A DNA stretch of 64,000 bases from Sipunculus nudus (GCA_026874595.1 CM049316.1:25197839-25261838), one strand, 5' to 3'. Numbered from the stretch's first letter, positions 1 to 12,232 are shown. Numbers and translations: made by a program. Notes: generated from the sequence alone by a model not told the origin.

Positions 1-878
1 ATCTATTTGATCGTAACACCATATTAATCTCTTTTGGTCCGTTAATTTACAAGATTTCATCTTTAGCTTAACAAAGACCGGATGGTGGTCACTGCAAAAG
101 GGTGTTAGTACACCAGACTCAGATACTAAATCTAAACAGGTCGTAGCAATTATATCTATGCATGTAGAAGACTGCTCGGTGACACGAGTTGGTTCATTTG
201 TTAAATTAACCAGGCTGAATTTATTACATATACGCTTGAAAGCTAAGTTTCTCGAATTTAATAAATCAACGTTTAAATCCCCCATGATAATTAATCTCTG
301 GATGCCTGTTTGTTTAGCTTACTCAAATGATTCCTCTAAACGAGACCAGTACTCAGCATTTGCGTTTGGTGGTCTGTAAAATGTCCCTATCAAAATTTTA
401 TGTGAAAATAACATTTCTAGCCAAATACACTCTAACCCATTCAATTCAAGTTCACTTCTTCGAGTTACCGGAATACCGTTTGCTACATACATCGCTACGC
501 CTCCACCTCTGTTGTTACGGTCACGTCTGAACGGTTCTTGGTACCCTTTCAACTTGATCTCTTCATTGTCTATGTTGCTATGTAACCATGTCATTATGCA
601 ACTATGTCCTAGTTCTGCAAATACAAGCTCCAATTTTGGAACTAAGCTGCGTGGGTCAATGAGAAATTCCTGTGTGATTCAGTTCTTACATCATTCAGCT
701 GCGGGCCTGGATTTGGGTGAATGTCCCCAGACAAGATAAGTCTTTCACGGGTGATCCGGTGCGCACAATGGCCTGAGCATGATTTGACTGAAGGTACCAC
801 AAAAAACAGGACTCTGAAAGGAGTCCGAAAGTTATAATGGGGGCTAAAACAACCAAATACACTGATTTTAATCTCCAT
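1..878 (-). mobile_element. L2/CR1-like LINE ORF2 fragment: N-terminus and APE endonuclease
   Basis: Read on the minus strand, 878 to 642 encodes a segment containing GDIHPNPGP. From 633 leftward comes an AP-endonuclease-like domain with RNNRGGGVAMYV and TFYRPPN. After an in-frame stop near 318 it continues to base 1 with IIMGDLNVD and SDHHPVFVKL, the Asp/Asn and terminal Asp-His motifs of the APE fold used by non-LTR retrotransposons. The stop and a frame break near 640 show a decayed copy. The element runs off the left edge, so no reverse transcriptase is visible here. It probably belongs with the ORF1 remnant at 2545-3404 on the same strand, separated by a tandem array. Clade assignment (L2/CR1 rather than Jockey) rests on the NPGP motif and general resemblance. 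Confidence 0.8.
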
Positions 879-1489
879 TTGGGGAGTAGTACTCCCCTGA
901 CCAACTAAACTCGGTGTTCAACTTTTGAATGTGTACCCAGTAACCTTTACTCACAATGGCCCATGATAAAAATGGACTCTCGTATTTTCCCTTGTACATG
1001 TAAACAAGTAAATTTAACAAAACTTTAACAAAATTCAATTGTGAAAAGTGTGCCTTGAGCTGTATATAGGACTGGTGCATCATTTGGTGCATGTAGGCTT
1101 TCATGAGGGGGTTTACACGTTTCCTATCCTTCAAAAGTATATATATTTTGTAACAATGTTTACTTTCTACAACAATAGTTTTGCAGGTTAGAATTCCGGC
1201 AATAAATATGAACATCTTTACATCCTAACAGTAACCTTCTGTATGGTAATTTATCATTTCTTCGACTGTCCTAATAATTTAATGTATTTGAATTACACTA
1301 GTTCTCTAGGAGATTCCTATGTTTGTTTACAATATCGTAATACATTTTACTTGTGAAGTCTACTCAATATTCTCCGTATTTTTTTTTTCCGATGCCATCT
1401 TGCTGTGATATACTTTACATATATTCACTGTTTTTATCATTCAGTCTTTACTATATCATTAAAATATATCTGACTTTCGAATCTAACTA
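879..1489. other. Unassigned AT-rich stretch
   Basis: No gene or recognisable element seen. It lies between the LINE ORF2 start and the 125-bp tandem array and may be LINE inter-ORF or array-flank sequence. Confidence 0.4.
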
Positions 1490-2380
1490 AAATAAAACAA
1501 GATGTGATATTTATGTATATACACATTTCCTAGACATCTTTCAAATACTTACAATATAACCATTTTACACGTTCTCTATTATTTCCTGTCTTTTGTGATG
1601 TCACTTAACAGATTTGCAAGGCTCTTGTATCTATTTAGATCTTATACACACATTTTCTATACATCTTTCCAATTTTACAATATATCCTTTTCTACACATT
1701 TTCTTATTTCTTTCTTTCACTTGTGAAGTCCCTTCACATATTTTCAAGGCTCTAGTATGTAGTTTAGATCTTATACACACATTTTCTGTACATCCTTCCA
1801 ATTTTTACATTATAACCTTTTTCTACACTTTTTCTATTTCTTTCTTACACTTGCTGTATCAATTTACATATCTTCAAGGCTCTCGAATGTATTTTATCTC
1901 ATACACACTTTCTATGCATCTTTCAAGTTTTTAACAATATAACCAGTTTACGCATTTTCTTAATTTCTTTTCACTTATGAAGTCACTTTACATATTTCCA
2001 GTACTCTAGTATGTATTTTAGATCTTATACACATATATTCTATTATATCTTTCCAATTTTACAATATATAATTTTTTCACATTTTCTCATTTCTTTCTTA
2101 GACATGTGATATCACTTTACATATTCAAGACCAGTATGTATTTTAGATCTTATACACACTTTTTCTCTTTATCTTTCCAATTTTCAATGCAACCTTTTTA
2201 CCCGTTTTTTATTTCTGATTTACTCTTGTGATATCACTTTACATTATTTTAAGGCTCGTGTATGTATTTTAGATCTTACACACCGAATTTCTATATATCT
2301 ATCTAATTTTTACATTATAGCCTTTTTTATTTACGTTTTCTATTTCTTCCTTGCACTTGTAATATCAGTTTACAAAATTG
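1490..2380. repeat. ~125-bp degenerate tandem array, about 7 copies
   Basis: Successive units share the phrases TATGTATTTTAGATCTTATACA, a TTTCCAATTTTACAATATA-like segment, CATTTTCT-ATTTCTTTCTT and GTGATATCACTTTACATAT. Units start near 1619, 1748, 1878, 1999, 2123 and 2252, with a weaker one from about 1495. Copies differ by point changes and small indels, so the array is old. It sits between the LINE ORF1 and ORF2 remnants. Confidence 0.8.
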
Positions 2381-2544
2381 CTTTTATTTTTAAATATTGT
2401 TCCTTGTTTTTACCATTTTAACCTTTCCTATTTTCTTTTATAAAGTATATATTTTAATGACATTTTACAATATTTTATTTTTTCCAACATTTCCGATACA
2501 TAAGTACATATATATTTTACAGGCCATTCAAGTCCTTCTCACTT

Positions 2545-3404
2545 CTAATCTCTCGGATTTTTTTTTTCATCAGTCAGTCTCACCAGCACCCTGCCGTCTG
2601 TCGTCCAGCAGTCCTTTACGGCTGACTCCTTTGATTTCTTTGCCCGTCTTGCCAAGAACGCCAGTTGCGCCCTTTCCTCGGTCAGGTCTTCGTTTATGTA
2701 AACGCGGGTTCCCTTCAGCTTTGTCCGTGCACTGTATATGGCGGCTCTCCCTCTATAACTGGTAATCCTAATGATGATGGGTCTCTGACCACTGCCTGGG
2801 GGCCCCACTCTGTGGCATCTTTGTATATCGTGCAGGGTCATATCTTTCAGACCTAATTTGTTGTGCACAAAGGTCATAACGATATTGTCAATCCGTTCTC
2901 CTTCGGTTTCTTTTATACCGTGAATGCGGAGATTGAGTCGTCTTTCATATTGTTCAATGAGTCCAGTTTAGTTTCGAGCTTTTCAATTATTTCTCTGCTC
3001 CGTTTCAGTTCATTTTCCAGTTCAAAAGTCCTTTTTGACAAGATTTCCAGCGACGCAGTAGTGGTTTTCTGAGCACTATTTATTTTTACATTGATAAGTT
3101 CATCAAGCTTTTCATTAATCATTGGCAGAATAGCTTCTGCAAAAGCGGTAATGACTGAAGGTGACGATAACACAGTTTGAATTACCTTAGTCAGCTGCAT
3201 CATCTGTGTATTAGCTGCTGAAGGGCTTGTACTCTCAGAATCTGTAGATTCCTGTCTGTGACGTTTTGCGTCTTGTTTACGAGTGTCTTCACTCATAGCC
3301 CCGCCAAGCTGTAATACTGGCGCGAGTGTCTCCTCATGGATTGACTCGCTTGAGTAGACAGAGTCCAGGGACTTTCTAATTTCCTCCCAGAGGTTGCTCG
3401 TCAT
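2545..3404 (-). mobile_element. LINE ORF1 remnant (coiled coil plus RNA-binding domain)
   Basis: On the minus strand an ATG at 3404 opens a 163-residue frame. It has a Ser/Thr-rich N-terminus and a Leu/Glu/Lys-rich coiled-coil stretch (ELENELKRSREIIEKLETKL). A one-base frame break near 2890-2930 then moves the reading into RLNLRIHGIKE and DIQRCHRVG, ending at KNPRD-stop (2545). This order matches ORF1 proteins of L1/CR1/L2-type retrotransposons, which bind the element RNA as trimers. The frame break makes this copy inactive. Confidence 0.8.
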
Positions 3405-4145
3405 TGTACCAAAACAATGTTACCTTTCAGTTCTTTTGTTCCGTAGATTTCGTGAATTTTTGTTAAAATTGCGTTACAAAGTTGATCGTCAATTTCAAGA
3501 ACTGGTTCCGCGGACTTTATTCTACTTGGGATACTGTTCCATTTCCTGCTGTTAATTTCTCCTGGTCATCTATTCCCCTGGAACGTAAGAGCCCCTTAAT
3601 GTGCGTGTAGCCTATCCGCCATCTTTGGCTGCATTTATGACATGCGAGAGGTCCGCAAAAATAAGCAAAACAAATTAAAGAATGTTTATATAAAGCGTTT
3701 TGCAACTGGTGACCTTTAAATTTTGGTTCTTTACTATGTACGCGATGTAAGTCAGAAATCACGGAAATTCTGCAGATAAACCGGGTGAATAGCACGCTTT
3801 AAATGCTTAAGTCATTCTATATCGGGCTTGATTAGACCTTTAGGGTTAACCTTAAATGTATGTGGCGAAATGGGAGATAAACAGTATGATAAGCACATCC
3901 AATTTTTTGAGGGAGCCAGAGGGGTACATGTGCGTTTGGTGAAAATCATGATTGATTTACATTAACATTGGCTTGATGAAACCTTGGGTACAATATGTAC
4001 AGAATCTTGGTAAGAAAAATGAGAGCTGGCAACAGTAAAATAGGAAGGATCACATGGGCGGATCCCGGATTTAGGAAAAAAGGGGGTGTCAATCCCAAAG
4101 GACTTATGGCAAAGCTAAAAAAGGTCATCCGTCCGAAAAAGTGGG
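3405..4145. other. LINE 5'-side sequence and unassigned DNA
   Basis: Just upstream (minus-strand sense) of ORF1 this probably holds the LINE 5' UTR. No gene is supported. The segment 4057-4145 resembles the left end of a widespread GGCGGATCC-type repeat also seen near 19690 and 12190. Confidence 0.35.
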
Positions 4146-4390
4146 GTCCAGGCAGCAAGAAATTGGTCCGAAGTTCTTAAAAAAGAGTTGCAGCGGCTGA
4201 AAAAGGGGGGGGGGGTGCTTCTAAACCCCCCTTGATTCGCTTCTGTATCACATCAGATCAGTTGTGTAATATAGATGCAGTTACCGTCATAATGATATCA
4301 ATAGTCATGTAAATATACTCTCCAAGAACACATTTTTGTTTCCCAGGAATTTATTCTATACACAACATTAGCTACAGTATACATTGCTTA

Positions 4391-4731
4391 ACCATGGTGG
4401 ACATGGATAGCGCTTCAGGCTGCTCTATTAAGTGTTTACCCAACGCATCGTTGGACAGATTTTTCCAAAAATATTCGGCACTTATGGGCACGTACGGTAA
4501 AGAAAATGAGATATAACTTCGTCTCTACTTGCTTTTTCGCACGTACCACTTTAAACAGCAAAGAGAGCATGAAAGATACAAAAAATCTCACAGTATTATT
4601 TTCAATATATCATTAACGGATTTACTTTCTATTCCGCAAAAAGCGCTAGAATTGCCTGTCAATGCTTCATGCCGATTCGTCGCGTGACTATCAATAGAGT
4701 AGCCACTAGCGCTATCCATGTCAACCATGGT
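4391..4731. mobile_element. 341-bp MITE-like element with 24-bp inverted ends (copy 1)
   Basis: Left end ACCATGGTGGACATGGATAG continues into CGCT. The right end at 4708-4731 is its reverse complement with one mismatch. No coding capacity. The same element occupies the matching place in intron 10 of carboxypeptidase gene 1 (26203-26545), so it was inserted before the segmental duplication. Superfamily not assigned; no clear target-site duplication. Confidence 0.65.
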
Positions 4732-5520
4732 CAAATGGTACATACTTCAGCTGTAGACCTTGCTGCAGTCTTGCAGCGCTGACATATATAGTAAACAATA
4801 CAAGCGCTGCAGCCAAGGTTGTACGGATCCGTACAACCCCTCAGACACGTATATGCCTTGTGAAGCGCGAGTACACCAAACAAACCCCACATATTATTAT
4901 TGTTACAGATGCTTAGACTCCGTTGGGACCAAAACTTTTGCTGAATGGTCAGCATTAATAAAGTATGGGCACTTACTCGGAATGAAGTCAGATATTACTT
5001 GGTCTCCGTAGGGCCGCTGGAGTCTTCAAGTAGGAATAGCCAATAGGAAATTAGCATCATTGACAACACGCGATGTATGATGGGAAGGATGCTTATGAAA
5101 ATATGGTCTATCCTAGTGCACGGCACTGGCATTCCTGGAAAAAGTCCCCCTTAGTTCCTCTTTTGCATAGATTGCCCATCTAATTTGCATGGGATTCCTT
5201 TTCCGGCGGTGTCCTGTTGCGCATGCAACAACTGAACTCCGGCAGTTCAAAGGATAAAAAACATTTACAGGCGCACATAAAGGTGATATATCGATTTAAT
5301 TTGATACATAATAAGTTTATTTCTATATATAAATACAAGATTGCATCTCTATCGCACAATAAGCAGTGGTATTTCATGTTACAGGTCCCTCCATGTTCCG
5401 CAGGGTGAACTCTCACCGCCAGACGGTCGGACTCCATATCACAGATAAATGGTGTCCGTACGTGGCGGACTACTGTAACCCCGTGTACAACATATTTTTC
5501 TTTTTTATTTAAACCACCAG

Positions 5521-5720
5521 GTCCTGCCGCTGGAGGTTCGGACGACTGGGCCAAGGGCACTCTGGGTATTAAATTCGCCTACACGTATGAACTGAGAGAC
5601 ACCGGTTTCTACGGGTTCACTCTTCCACCGTCGCAAATTCAGCCCACATTTGAAGAAATCTTCAACAGCTTCGTGGTCATGGCAAATGACCTGAACAGCA
5701 GGTTCCCAATGCAAGTCTAA
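5521..5720 (+). pseudogene. Orphan last exon of a third zinc carboxypeptidase copy
   Basis: A 200-bp exon with a good acceptor (CCACCAG just before 5521) encodes [15 protein letters not shown], then TYELRD with the catalytic Glu, then [12 protein letters not shown] and the C-terminus RFPMQV-stop. Its length equals that of exon 11 in both complete genes and its frame is open. No other carboxypeptidase exon is found between the left edge and 12362, so it cannot make an enzyme alone. It differs from gene 2 exon 11 at about 8 positions and from gene 1 at about 14, although its flanks match gene 1. It could be a relic of a gene deleted or displaced by the LINE to its left, or, less likely, be spliced to exons outside the window. 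Confidence 0.85.
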
Positions 5721-5830
5721 ATGACTTTTGTAACTGACCGCTCCGTCTTTGTTATTTATTGGAAAATGGATAGAGTACTGGTTCTGATGATTAATTGAAT
5801 AGAGCACTTCTTCAATGGGCTTTGCTAGGC

Positions 5831-6015
5831 CGGGGATCGGTCAGCCTGTTCAGGTTTAATACGTATTGCGATATTCTTAAACCGATATCCGATACATATT
5901 GACGATACGCTAATTTTTTAATAATTTTCTTATTAAAACCTCTGCTAGTAAACAAATAAAAAGACCAGTATATATTTATATATGTATGTATATATACATG
6001 TATTACATATAATAT

Positions 6016-6074
<59 letters not shown>

Positions 6075-7123
6075 CAACATTTAAAGCTCGCGTATTCTTA
6101 TGTTTCGCTTAAACGGGCAAGCTAAATATCTCAGTGACGCCACTATCTCAGTGCCCAAGTGTACACTTCGGGATCCGTCGGCACTCATTTCAAATCGTGG
6201 GCCGAGGCGACTCTTTCGTTTCATAAGATATGTAAAGTTTTATATTAATATGTAAAATATGCAAATACTTAATAGGGCATTAAATACACTTGTTTTTATA
6301 CGGTCGTCGATGACGGGACGTGTTATGCTACACCCATGGTTCGTCGGTCTGTAAAATTAACTTTTAGCGTCACCGCGATGATTCACCAAGACTTCATTTT
6401 TTTACGAAACTCACTTACCAACACAACCTATACTTCTTTCCATCAGACTATCTCGCCCGACTTCGGTTATAGGCAAACTTCATGCACATTTAATAAGGTG
6501 AGAGGTCCCAAAGCTACTTTGTGGTGTCGACGCGATATCTTACCAGGAATATGATGGATTCTGATGAAACTGAACATATATTAACCAATATCATATCTCT
6601 CCTCAGGTTTAGTTCGATTCCCAGCAAAATCCAAACATATTTTATAGGTCAGAGTTTACCATACGTTGGTGGCAAAAATATGATATATTCTGATTGAATT
6701 TATTATAAATATTAACCGATAGAGTTTATCACCTGAATTTGATTCTTGCATATTTAATGATGTAAGAGGTCACAAGGGTACTTTGTTTTGTTGCCTTACA
6801 TCCGTCTGTTATCTTGTACTGTCGCCGCGATAGGGCTTTGATAGATTTTCACAAATCTTACCAATAAATTGCATACTATCGGGAAGATTATAGATCATAT
6901 ATTATATGTCATGTAATATCACAATTGTTTTTTATGTTTCTGGGAATGTTAATCCCCTAAATCACATTTCCCTCTTTAACTAGTATATGATTTTCCCTTT
7001 AGGCTTTTGCCACTAGGTTCATTTGCTGTCGAACATGTAGTTCAAAATATGCAGGTAGAAATGATCCTGCAGAAATTGCTTCGGTTATATTTGAGATAAA
7101 ATGGTATATTCTAAAATGTAATA
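5831..7123. other. Intergenic: (TA)n and a local imperfect direct repeat
   Basis: A (TA)n array lies at 6019-6072. Around 6475-6560 and 6740-6840 there is an imperfect direct repeat (CATATTTAATGATGTAAGAGGTC-like text followed by a CGCGAT segment), about 270 bp apart. Near 5860-5915 there are ATCGATA/GCGATA-rich motifs that recur near 8230-8600 and 9930-10010. No gene seen. Confidence 0.5.
6019..6072. repeat. (TA)n microsatellite
   Basis: Pure dinucleotide run between the orphan exon flank and the pogo element. Confidence 0.95.
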
Positions 7124-8052
7124 CAGTGAAACCTCGTTGTGTCGAACTCGGTTAAGTCGAATTCCCGCATGCGTCGAAGTCGTACGTGGGGTCCCTGCAA
7201 AAAATAGTTAAAACCTTACTAATTTAACTCCGCTTGTGTCGAAGTCGGCTGTGTCGAAAAACCGGATGTGTCGAGGTGTTTTCTTGGTCCCCAGCTAATA
7301 TTTCTATCGCTTAACTCGAAGTCATGATTGAATAACAGTTGTGCAGGGCCCGTCAATCATGATTGGGCTATGGTGACCAGTCAATTAATTAATACCGACC
7401 AGGCTCTCACTCATCAAGCGCGATGGCTCGAGCGCGACTTAAGGTCATGCCGCTTCAATGTTTGGACAACAGTTATGCACGGTCCAACAATCATACCTAC
7501 GGCGACGATGACCAGTTATACAATTAATACCGGCAAGGATCTTTCTCATCACGCGCGATGGCCGACATACCTAGTCCGTTGTTTACTTGTTTGGCCAATT
7601 AGTCACTCATGAACATGCCTTTCTTCTCTCGCCGACAAAGCATTAATAAGAAGTTAATGATAAACCTAACATTATCCAGTCCTTACTTTTGATGTGTCTA
7701 GGATAAATTTTAAACTGATAATGATCTGAGCAAATCATTTTTTTATTTGGGTGCTTTTATACACGTACATGTATGTGCTCTTATTTCACTTTCTTGATTA
7801 ACCTAATACTGATTTTGGTGGTACCTATGTGTTTTTTTATTATAAAAAAAGGTATATAAAAAAGGTATATATTTCTTTCATAAAAACATTAGTGAGAACT
7901 ATATGATATAGGCCCTATACATGTGCAGTATTTATCGATTATAATCGAGGCTGAAGAAGGTTGAATATATTGATCATCGGTTGTCTCGAACTCCGGTTGT
8001 GTCGAAGTAAATTCACCAGTCCCTTCGACTTCGACACAACGAGGTTTCACTG
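7124..8052. mobile_element. pogo/Tigger-type non-autonomous transposon, 929 bp
   Basis: The left end CAGTGAAACCTCGTTGTGTC and the right end are reverse complements for about 24 bp, and both are flanked by TA (7122-7123 and 8053-8054), the target duplication of Tc1/mariner-pogo elements. The interior carries two ~130-bp imperfect tandem units (near 7330-7460 and 7465-7575) sharing CAGTTxTGCAxGG and CGCGATGGC. No transposase frame remains. Confidence 0.85.
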
Positions 8053-8744
8053 TACATACCCTACTGAGATACACACGACGGTAAAACATGCAATATATAT
8101 TATCATGGTAGAAATACAGTCAGCCAATTGTACGACAATACATTTAATCTTATTTAAGTCTTAAATTACCAACAAAAGAAACAAAAGTAACTTAAGCTTT
8201 GTACATAGTTCATATTATTGTTTAGGTAAGGGTTCTATCGATACGACGATAAAGCATGCAAAGTGTATACCTGTAACCGTATCGATGTTGCGTATCGATA
8301 TATCGGTATATTGATATAACACAATAGGGCTGTTTAAAAAACCCTGGACATCTTGGTATTGTTATCCTTGACTATAAACATAACGACCAGCAACCATGCT
8401 GCCCCCCCCTCCCCCCACGATGGTTAATTCTTTGTCAAAATTCTTTTATATTTTCACAATACCAACCTGTACGATCAATTTCAATAACATCCGTTATACC
8501 GTCTCATTCATTAATAATAAGGGCTTGGTATCGCCTACAATTTTCGTATCGCAATATATTGAGACATTTGGTAGCGTATCGCGATTCTTATTGCGATATT
8601 AACATTATATTAAATTAATAGGAAATAGTGTGTTTTCTGTATATAAATATATATGTATATATATATATCTTATAAATAATTCTTTATTATTTTTTATCAT
8701 TATTATTTTTATTATTGATAGTATTTATAAAGAATTTAATTCAG
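8053..8744. other. Intergenic, ATCGATA-rich
   Basis: No gene. Contains a poly-C tract near 8400 and clusters of TATCGATA and GCGATA near 8230-8310 and 8540-8600 that may be ends of a degraded transposon. Confidence 0.4.
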
Positions 8745-9290
8745 AATAAAACCCTGCGCTAAAGCGCTGTACAATAAAAAGCACAAAAGCTACAGCAAAA
8801 CGTACAATACTGTGAAAAATAAGAAGGATAAAAATTAGTGCATCTATGAGTTTTTAATGTATAATGATTTATATAAATGCGTTTTTAAACGCGATTTGAA
8901 ATTAACTAAAAAATCAGCATGTTTCACAATATCAGGTAAACTGTCCACAGATTCGAGGCAACTATCCTAAAACATTTCTCCCCGAATGTTACAGTCCTGA
9001 CCGTCGGTGATGCCAACAAGCACTTTTTCGCAGAACGCTGAGACCTTGATGGAATATATTGAACAAGAAGATCACGTAGATATGATGGGGCTAGATCCTT
9101 TAAAGCTTTGTAGGTATAAAGGAGAATCTTAATCTTAATCTGACTTTACACCTGTAGCCAGTGCAGTTATTTCAGTATTGGGGAAATATGGGAAAAGCTC
9201 GACGTTTGTGTTATAATCCTGGCGGCAGTATTTTGAATACGTTGCATTCTACTGATCAGAGTACCTGGCGCTCAACACAGTAAAGCATTT
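8745..9290 (-). mobile_element. L2-like LINE, C-terminal reverse transcriptase end
   Basis: Minus-strand reading gives LAPSYLRDLLVQYIPSRSQRSA, RTVTFGEKCFRIVASNLW and FKSRLKTHLYKSLYI in nearby frames. These are typical C-terminal motifs of L2-type ORF2 proteins. A 3' end follows in which CAGCGCTTTAGCGC leads into A/T-rich repeats. The frames are broken, so the copy is dead. It is part of the material that separates the two halves of segmental duplicate A. Confidence 0.75.
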
Positions 9291-10009
9291 CCATAGTATT
9301 ATCTGGAAGTGACAAGTGATTTATGAGTGCCTTGCAAGCATCATCTTTGATATAACGACTGATTTTTCCAATATTGCGTATATGGCAACATTACTTACTA
9401 ATGAACCGTTGACCGTGCCCAAATAAACATTCAACATCAAAGTTTTTTGGGCTTTATATATGTAAATAACTTGGTAAATGGAGAATTCTGGACTGTGGTT
9501 TAGCACAAAGAGGGATAGACGGTGCACACAACTACAGCCGTGTATACCACATCGCACGACTGCCGTTCTTAAACACTAATACTGATAAGTTGACACTTAA
9601 TATTCCTGCTGTTATCAGGATAATGAGAATAAGGAGAGAATAAAAATAAATGATTCATTATTATGACCTTGCTCAGCACTTCTTTCGTTTCGCGTATCAA
9701 AATATTTCTGGTATACCAATAAGTCATCGAGCAGACATGAAAATTCCCTGGGATGGACCTTTCATCTATGGAATATCAGGCCTACTTAAAAATTCCATAC
9801 TAAATGTCTAATGAGGCGGTAGGATTCTTCATTTGATCCTAATTCATTTAGATGTCTAATTTGTAACGGAAACATTGTTTTTACACAAATGAGGCAGTTT
9901 CAGGCACATCAACAAAATATTGGAAAATATCGATATTTGAAAAATGTATCGCGATAGGCGAGTGCAAATCACCTATCGAGATATATCGATATATCGATAA
10001 TATCGCGAA
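9291..10009. other. Intergenic, no gene seen
   Basis: No coding exon recognised. The right end (9930-10010) is rich in TATCGATA and ends near a junction with segmental duplicate A2. Confidence 0.4.
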
Positions 10010-11540
10010 GCTCTATTTTTAATGGCCCCAATTTTACTTTGTTCTTTATATCAGCCCCGCTTTTACGGCCACCTCGAAAATGAGGCCACTTTATCGAGGT
10101 CCTGTTTGTTGTCGTAATATCGAGGTTTTACTGTATTATGATATGCATAAAATGACACTTTATGAAATTTTCAGGGCCATATTATTCATAATTTACATTT
10201 GCATAATTTTCATATTTATAATAAACATAAAAACACCTGGGGGAAAATTTATGACAATTCAATGAGGTAACTGACACTTTCAGTATCCTACATTTCCTTA
10301 ATGTGAATTGCATAGCTGAAGGATTATCACGGAAGTACTATATTACTATAAAATGATTGCTGGAACTATCTCGAAATTTAAAATTGATGTTTTTATTTCC
10401 CTAAAAAAGTGATGGGGTCATGTGCCCCTGTCTACTTCTTGAAACAAGACCCAAGACTGATTCTAATGAGTACTTAGACATGTAACTGATTCTAACGAGT
10501 ACTTGGACAGATTACCGATTCTGACGAGTACTTGAAGAGAGCACTGATTCCGCTGAGTGAATGAATGTGCATATGTTTCGATGATTACTTAGAGAGAGCA
10601 CTGGTTCTGAAGGGTTTTTTAATACAGCAGATATTGTTGGGTAGTTGAATGGGTACGTTTTTAATGAATACTTGTACAGAGCATTTTTGTTGAGCACTTG
10701 AATAGAGAACCTAATCTGATGAGGACTTGGACGGATTACTGATTCTGGCGAGGACTAGGAGAGCACTGATTCCGCTGAGTGAATGAATCGAGCTTTGAGT
10801 TTGATCAGTACTTAGAGAGAAAAGTGTTTTTAAAGGGCACTTAAATAGAAAAGATATTGTTGAGTAGTTGAATGCAGATGTTTTTGTTGAATACTTGTAA
10901 AGAGCAATTTTTGTTAAGCCCTTAAACAGAGAATTAAATCTGACGGGATTGGATAAATCTGATTGGAGCATTGGTTTTGATGAGTACATGGATTAATCTG
11001 TCTAGAATATCGAATTTCTGTTTGATATCCATTTAATTATATGGTTTTGTATATCCGTGTGGTTGGCTGAAAGCAGGCAGAGTGTATTTGTGTATAAATA
11101 TGAGAGAGAAATCTAATTTGGAATATTGCTAAAAAGAATCTGGCCTCTGGAATGTCACACAAAAGAACAAGCAGGTACGTAACAACAACTGACGAATAGA
11201 CGGACATACTAACAAACTGACAAATCAAGTCTGTGTAGATTGAACAAAATTTGACAAAGTTGTGAGAAAATAAGATTTTGAGGTTATTCGATGACCTTGA
11301 CCTGACTTATATTGCTAAATAACAGACATAGGGAACTGACAAAGATGCTTACTGAATATTTTATTCCGGCAAGCAACAAGAGGGAAAAGGTCCCAGTAAA
11401 GGTCACTGATATGTGAAACCTGTATGTCATACGAACACTCGTGGGACTGACCAAAGGTGGTCTTAATTCCAAGGTGTTCTTATAAGACAGGTCAGTTATA
11501 ACCAATGTGATGTCTTAATGTAGAGGTGGTTTTATCGGTT
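10010..11540 (+). repeat. Segmental duplicate A2 (3' flank of the orphan exon)
   Basis: Collinear with 27080-28400. Shared landmarks in order: the GAGGTTTTACTGTA transposon end, CCATATTATTCATAATTTAC, a run of GAGTACTTG-like decamers separated by ~30-40 bp (10490-10990), GATATCCATTTAATTATATGG, and CCGGCAAGCAACAAG. Together with A1 it shows that the carboxypeptidase 3' region and its downstream DNA were duplicated. About 4.2 kb has since been inserted between A1 and A2. Confidence 0.85.
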
Positions 11541-12232
11541 GGGTTCACACCACTTTCCGCCATGCCTTGTTGGAACCAGACTCACCGTTTCCTAGGGATT
11601 TTAGCTGACAGACGGTAAAATGTCAAATGTCATAGGCCTACAGCCGTCAGCTGACCGACATCAGCCAAATGATGTGATGGTACATTCAAAGGAAAGAGTG
11701 ACCAGAACAGAATAATTGTCCAGGTTCCGACCACTACTTGTCGCTCTAATGACAGAGAGTGACATCTATCGAAGATGACAAGTATATTCAAACTGCCGGT
11801 GAAGGTGTAGTGATGTTTGAAAGGTGTCCTTTCCCGCCTATGACCGAGCAAAAAATGTAATACGGTTATGTATTCTTTAACGTTAAAAAAGGTGAAATAT
11901 TGCGCCACCATCATGCGTCTTGTCGGAATTAGAGCGAGACGTTTAATACTATACACAGACTTGCGACAGTCCAGTAATTAATCTTAATATGGGTGTACCT
12001 GTTATTAACTTAACAAAAATTATATATAGATTTATTCATATAGGTGAAATAAAGAAAATTATAGTTTGCATAGTCTTAAAATATATTAGTAGAACAAATA
12101 ATTATAGTAATAATTTTGTATATATGTGTATGTAATTAAATATTACATTTATTTAAATATATCTTTATATTCACTAACCGTGCCAGATTAAGCCCCCCCC
12201 CCCCCGTTCATTTTAGATCCGCCACTGAAGGA
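11541..12232. other. Upstream region of carboxypeptidase gene 1
   Basis: No exon seen. The last part (about 12185-12230), a C-tract followed by TTAGATCCGCCACTG, is the end of a common GGCGGATC-type repeat also seen near 4057, 19690 and 50730. Confidence 0.5.

Larger units (their letters stand above)
4146..5830 (+). repeat. Segmental duplicate A1 of the carboxypeptidase 3' end
   Basis: Collinear with about 25990-26920: the G-rich stretch, the CCCAGTTACCGTCAT-like flank, an inverted-repeat element, the last carboxypeptidase exon and the first ~110 bases after the stop codon all match in order. Substitutions and small indels are present throughout, so the duplication is not very recent. Upstream exons of the copied gene are absent here. 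Confidence 0.85.

Noticed and set aside
7328-7612. 94-residue frame as a gene
   Set aside because: Lies wholly inside the non-autonomous pogo element and arises from its internal repeat.
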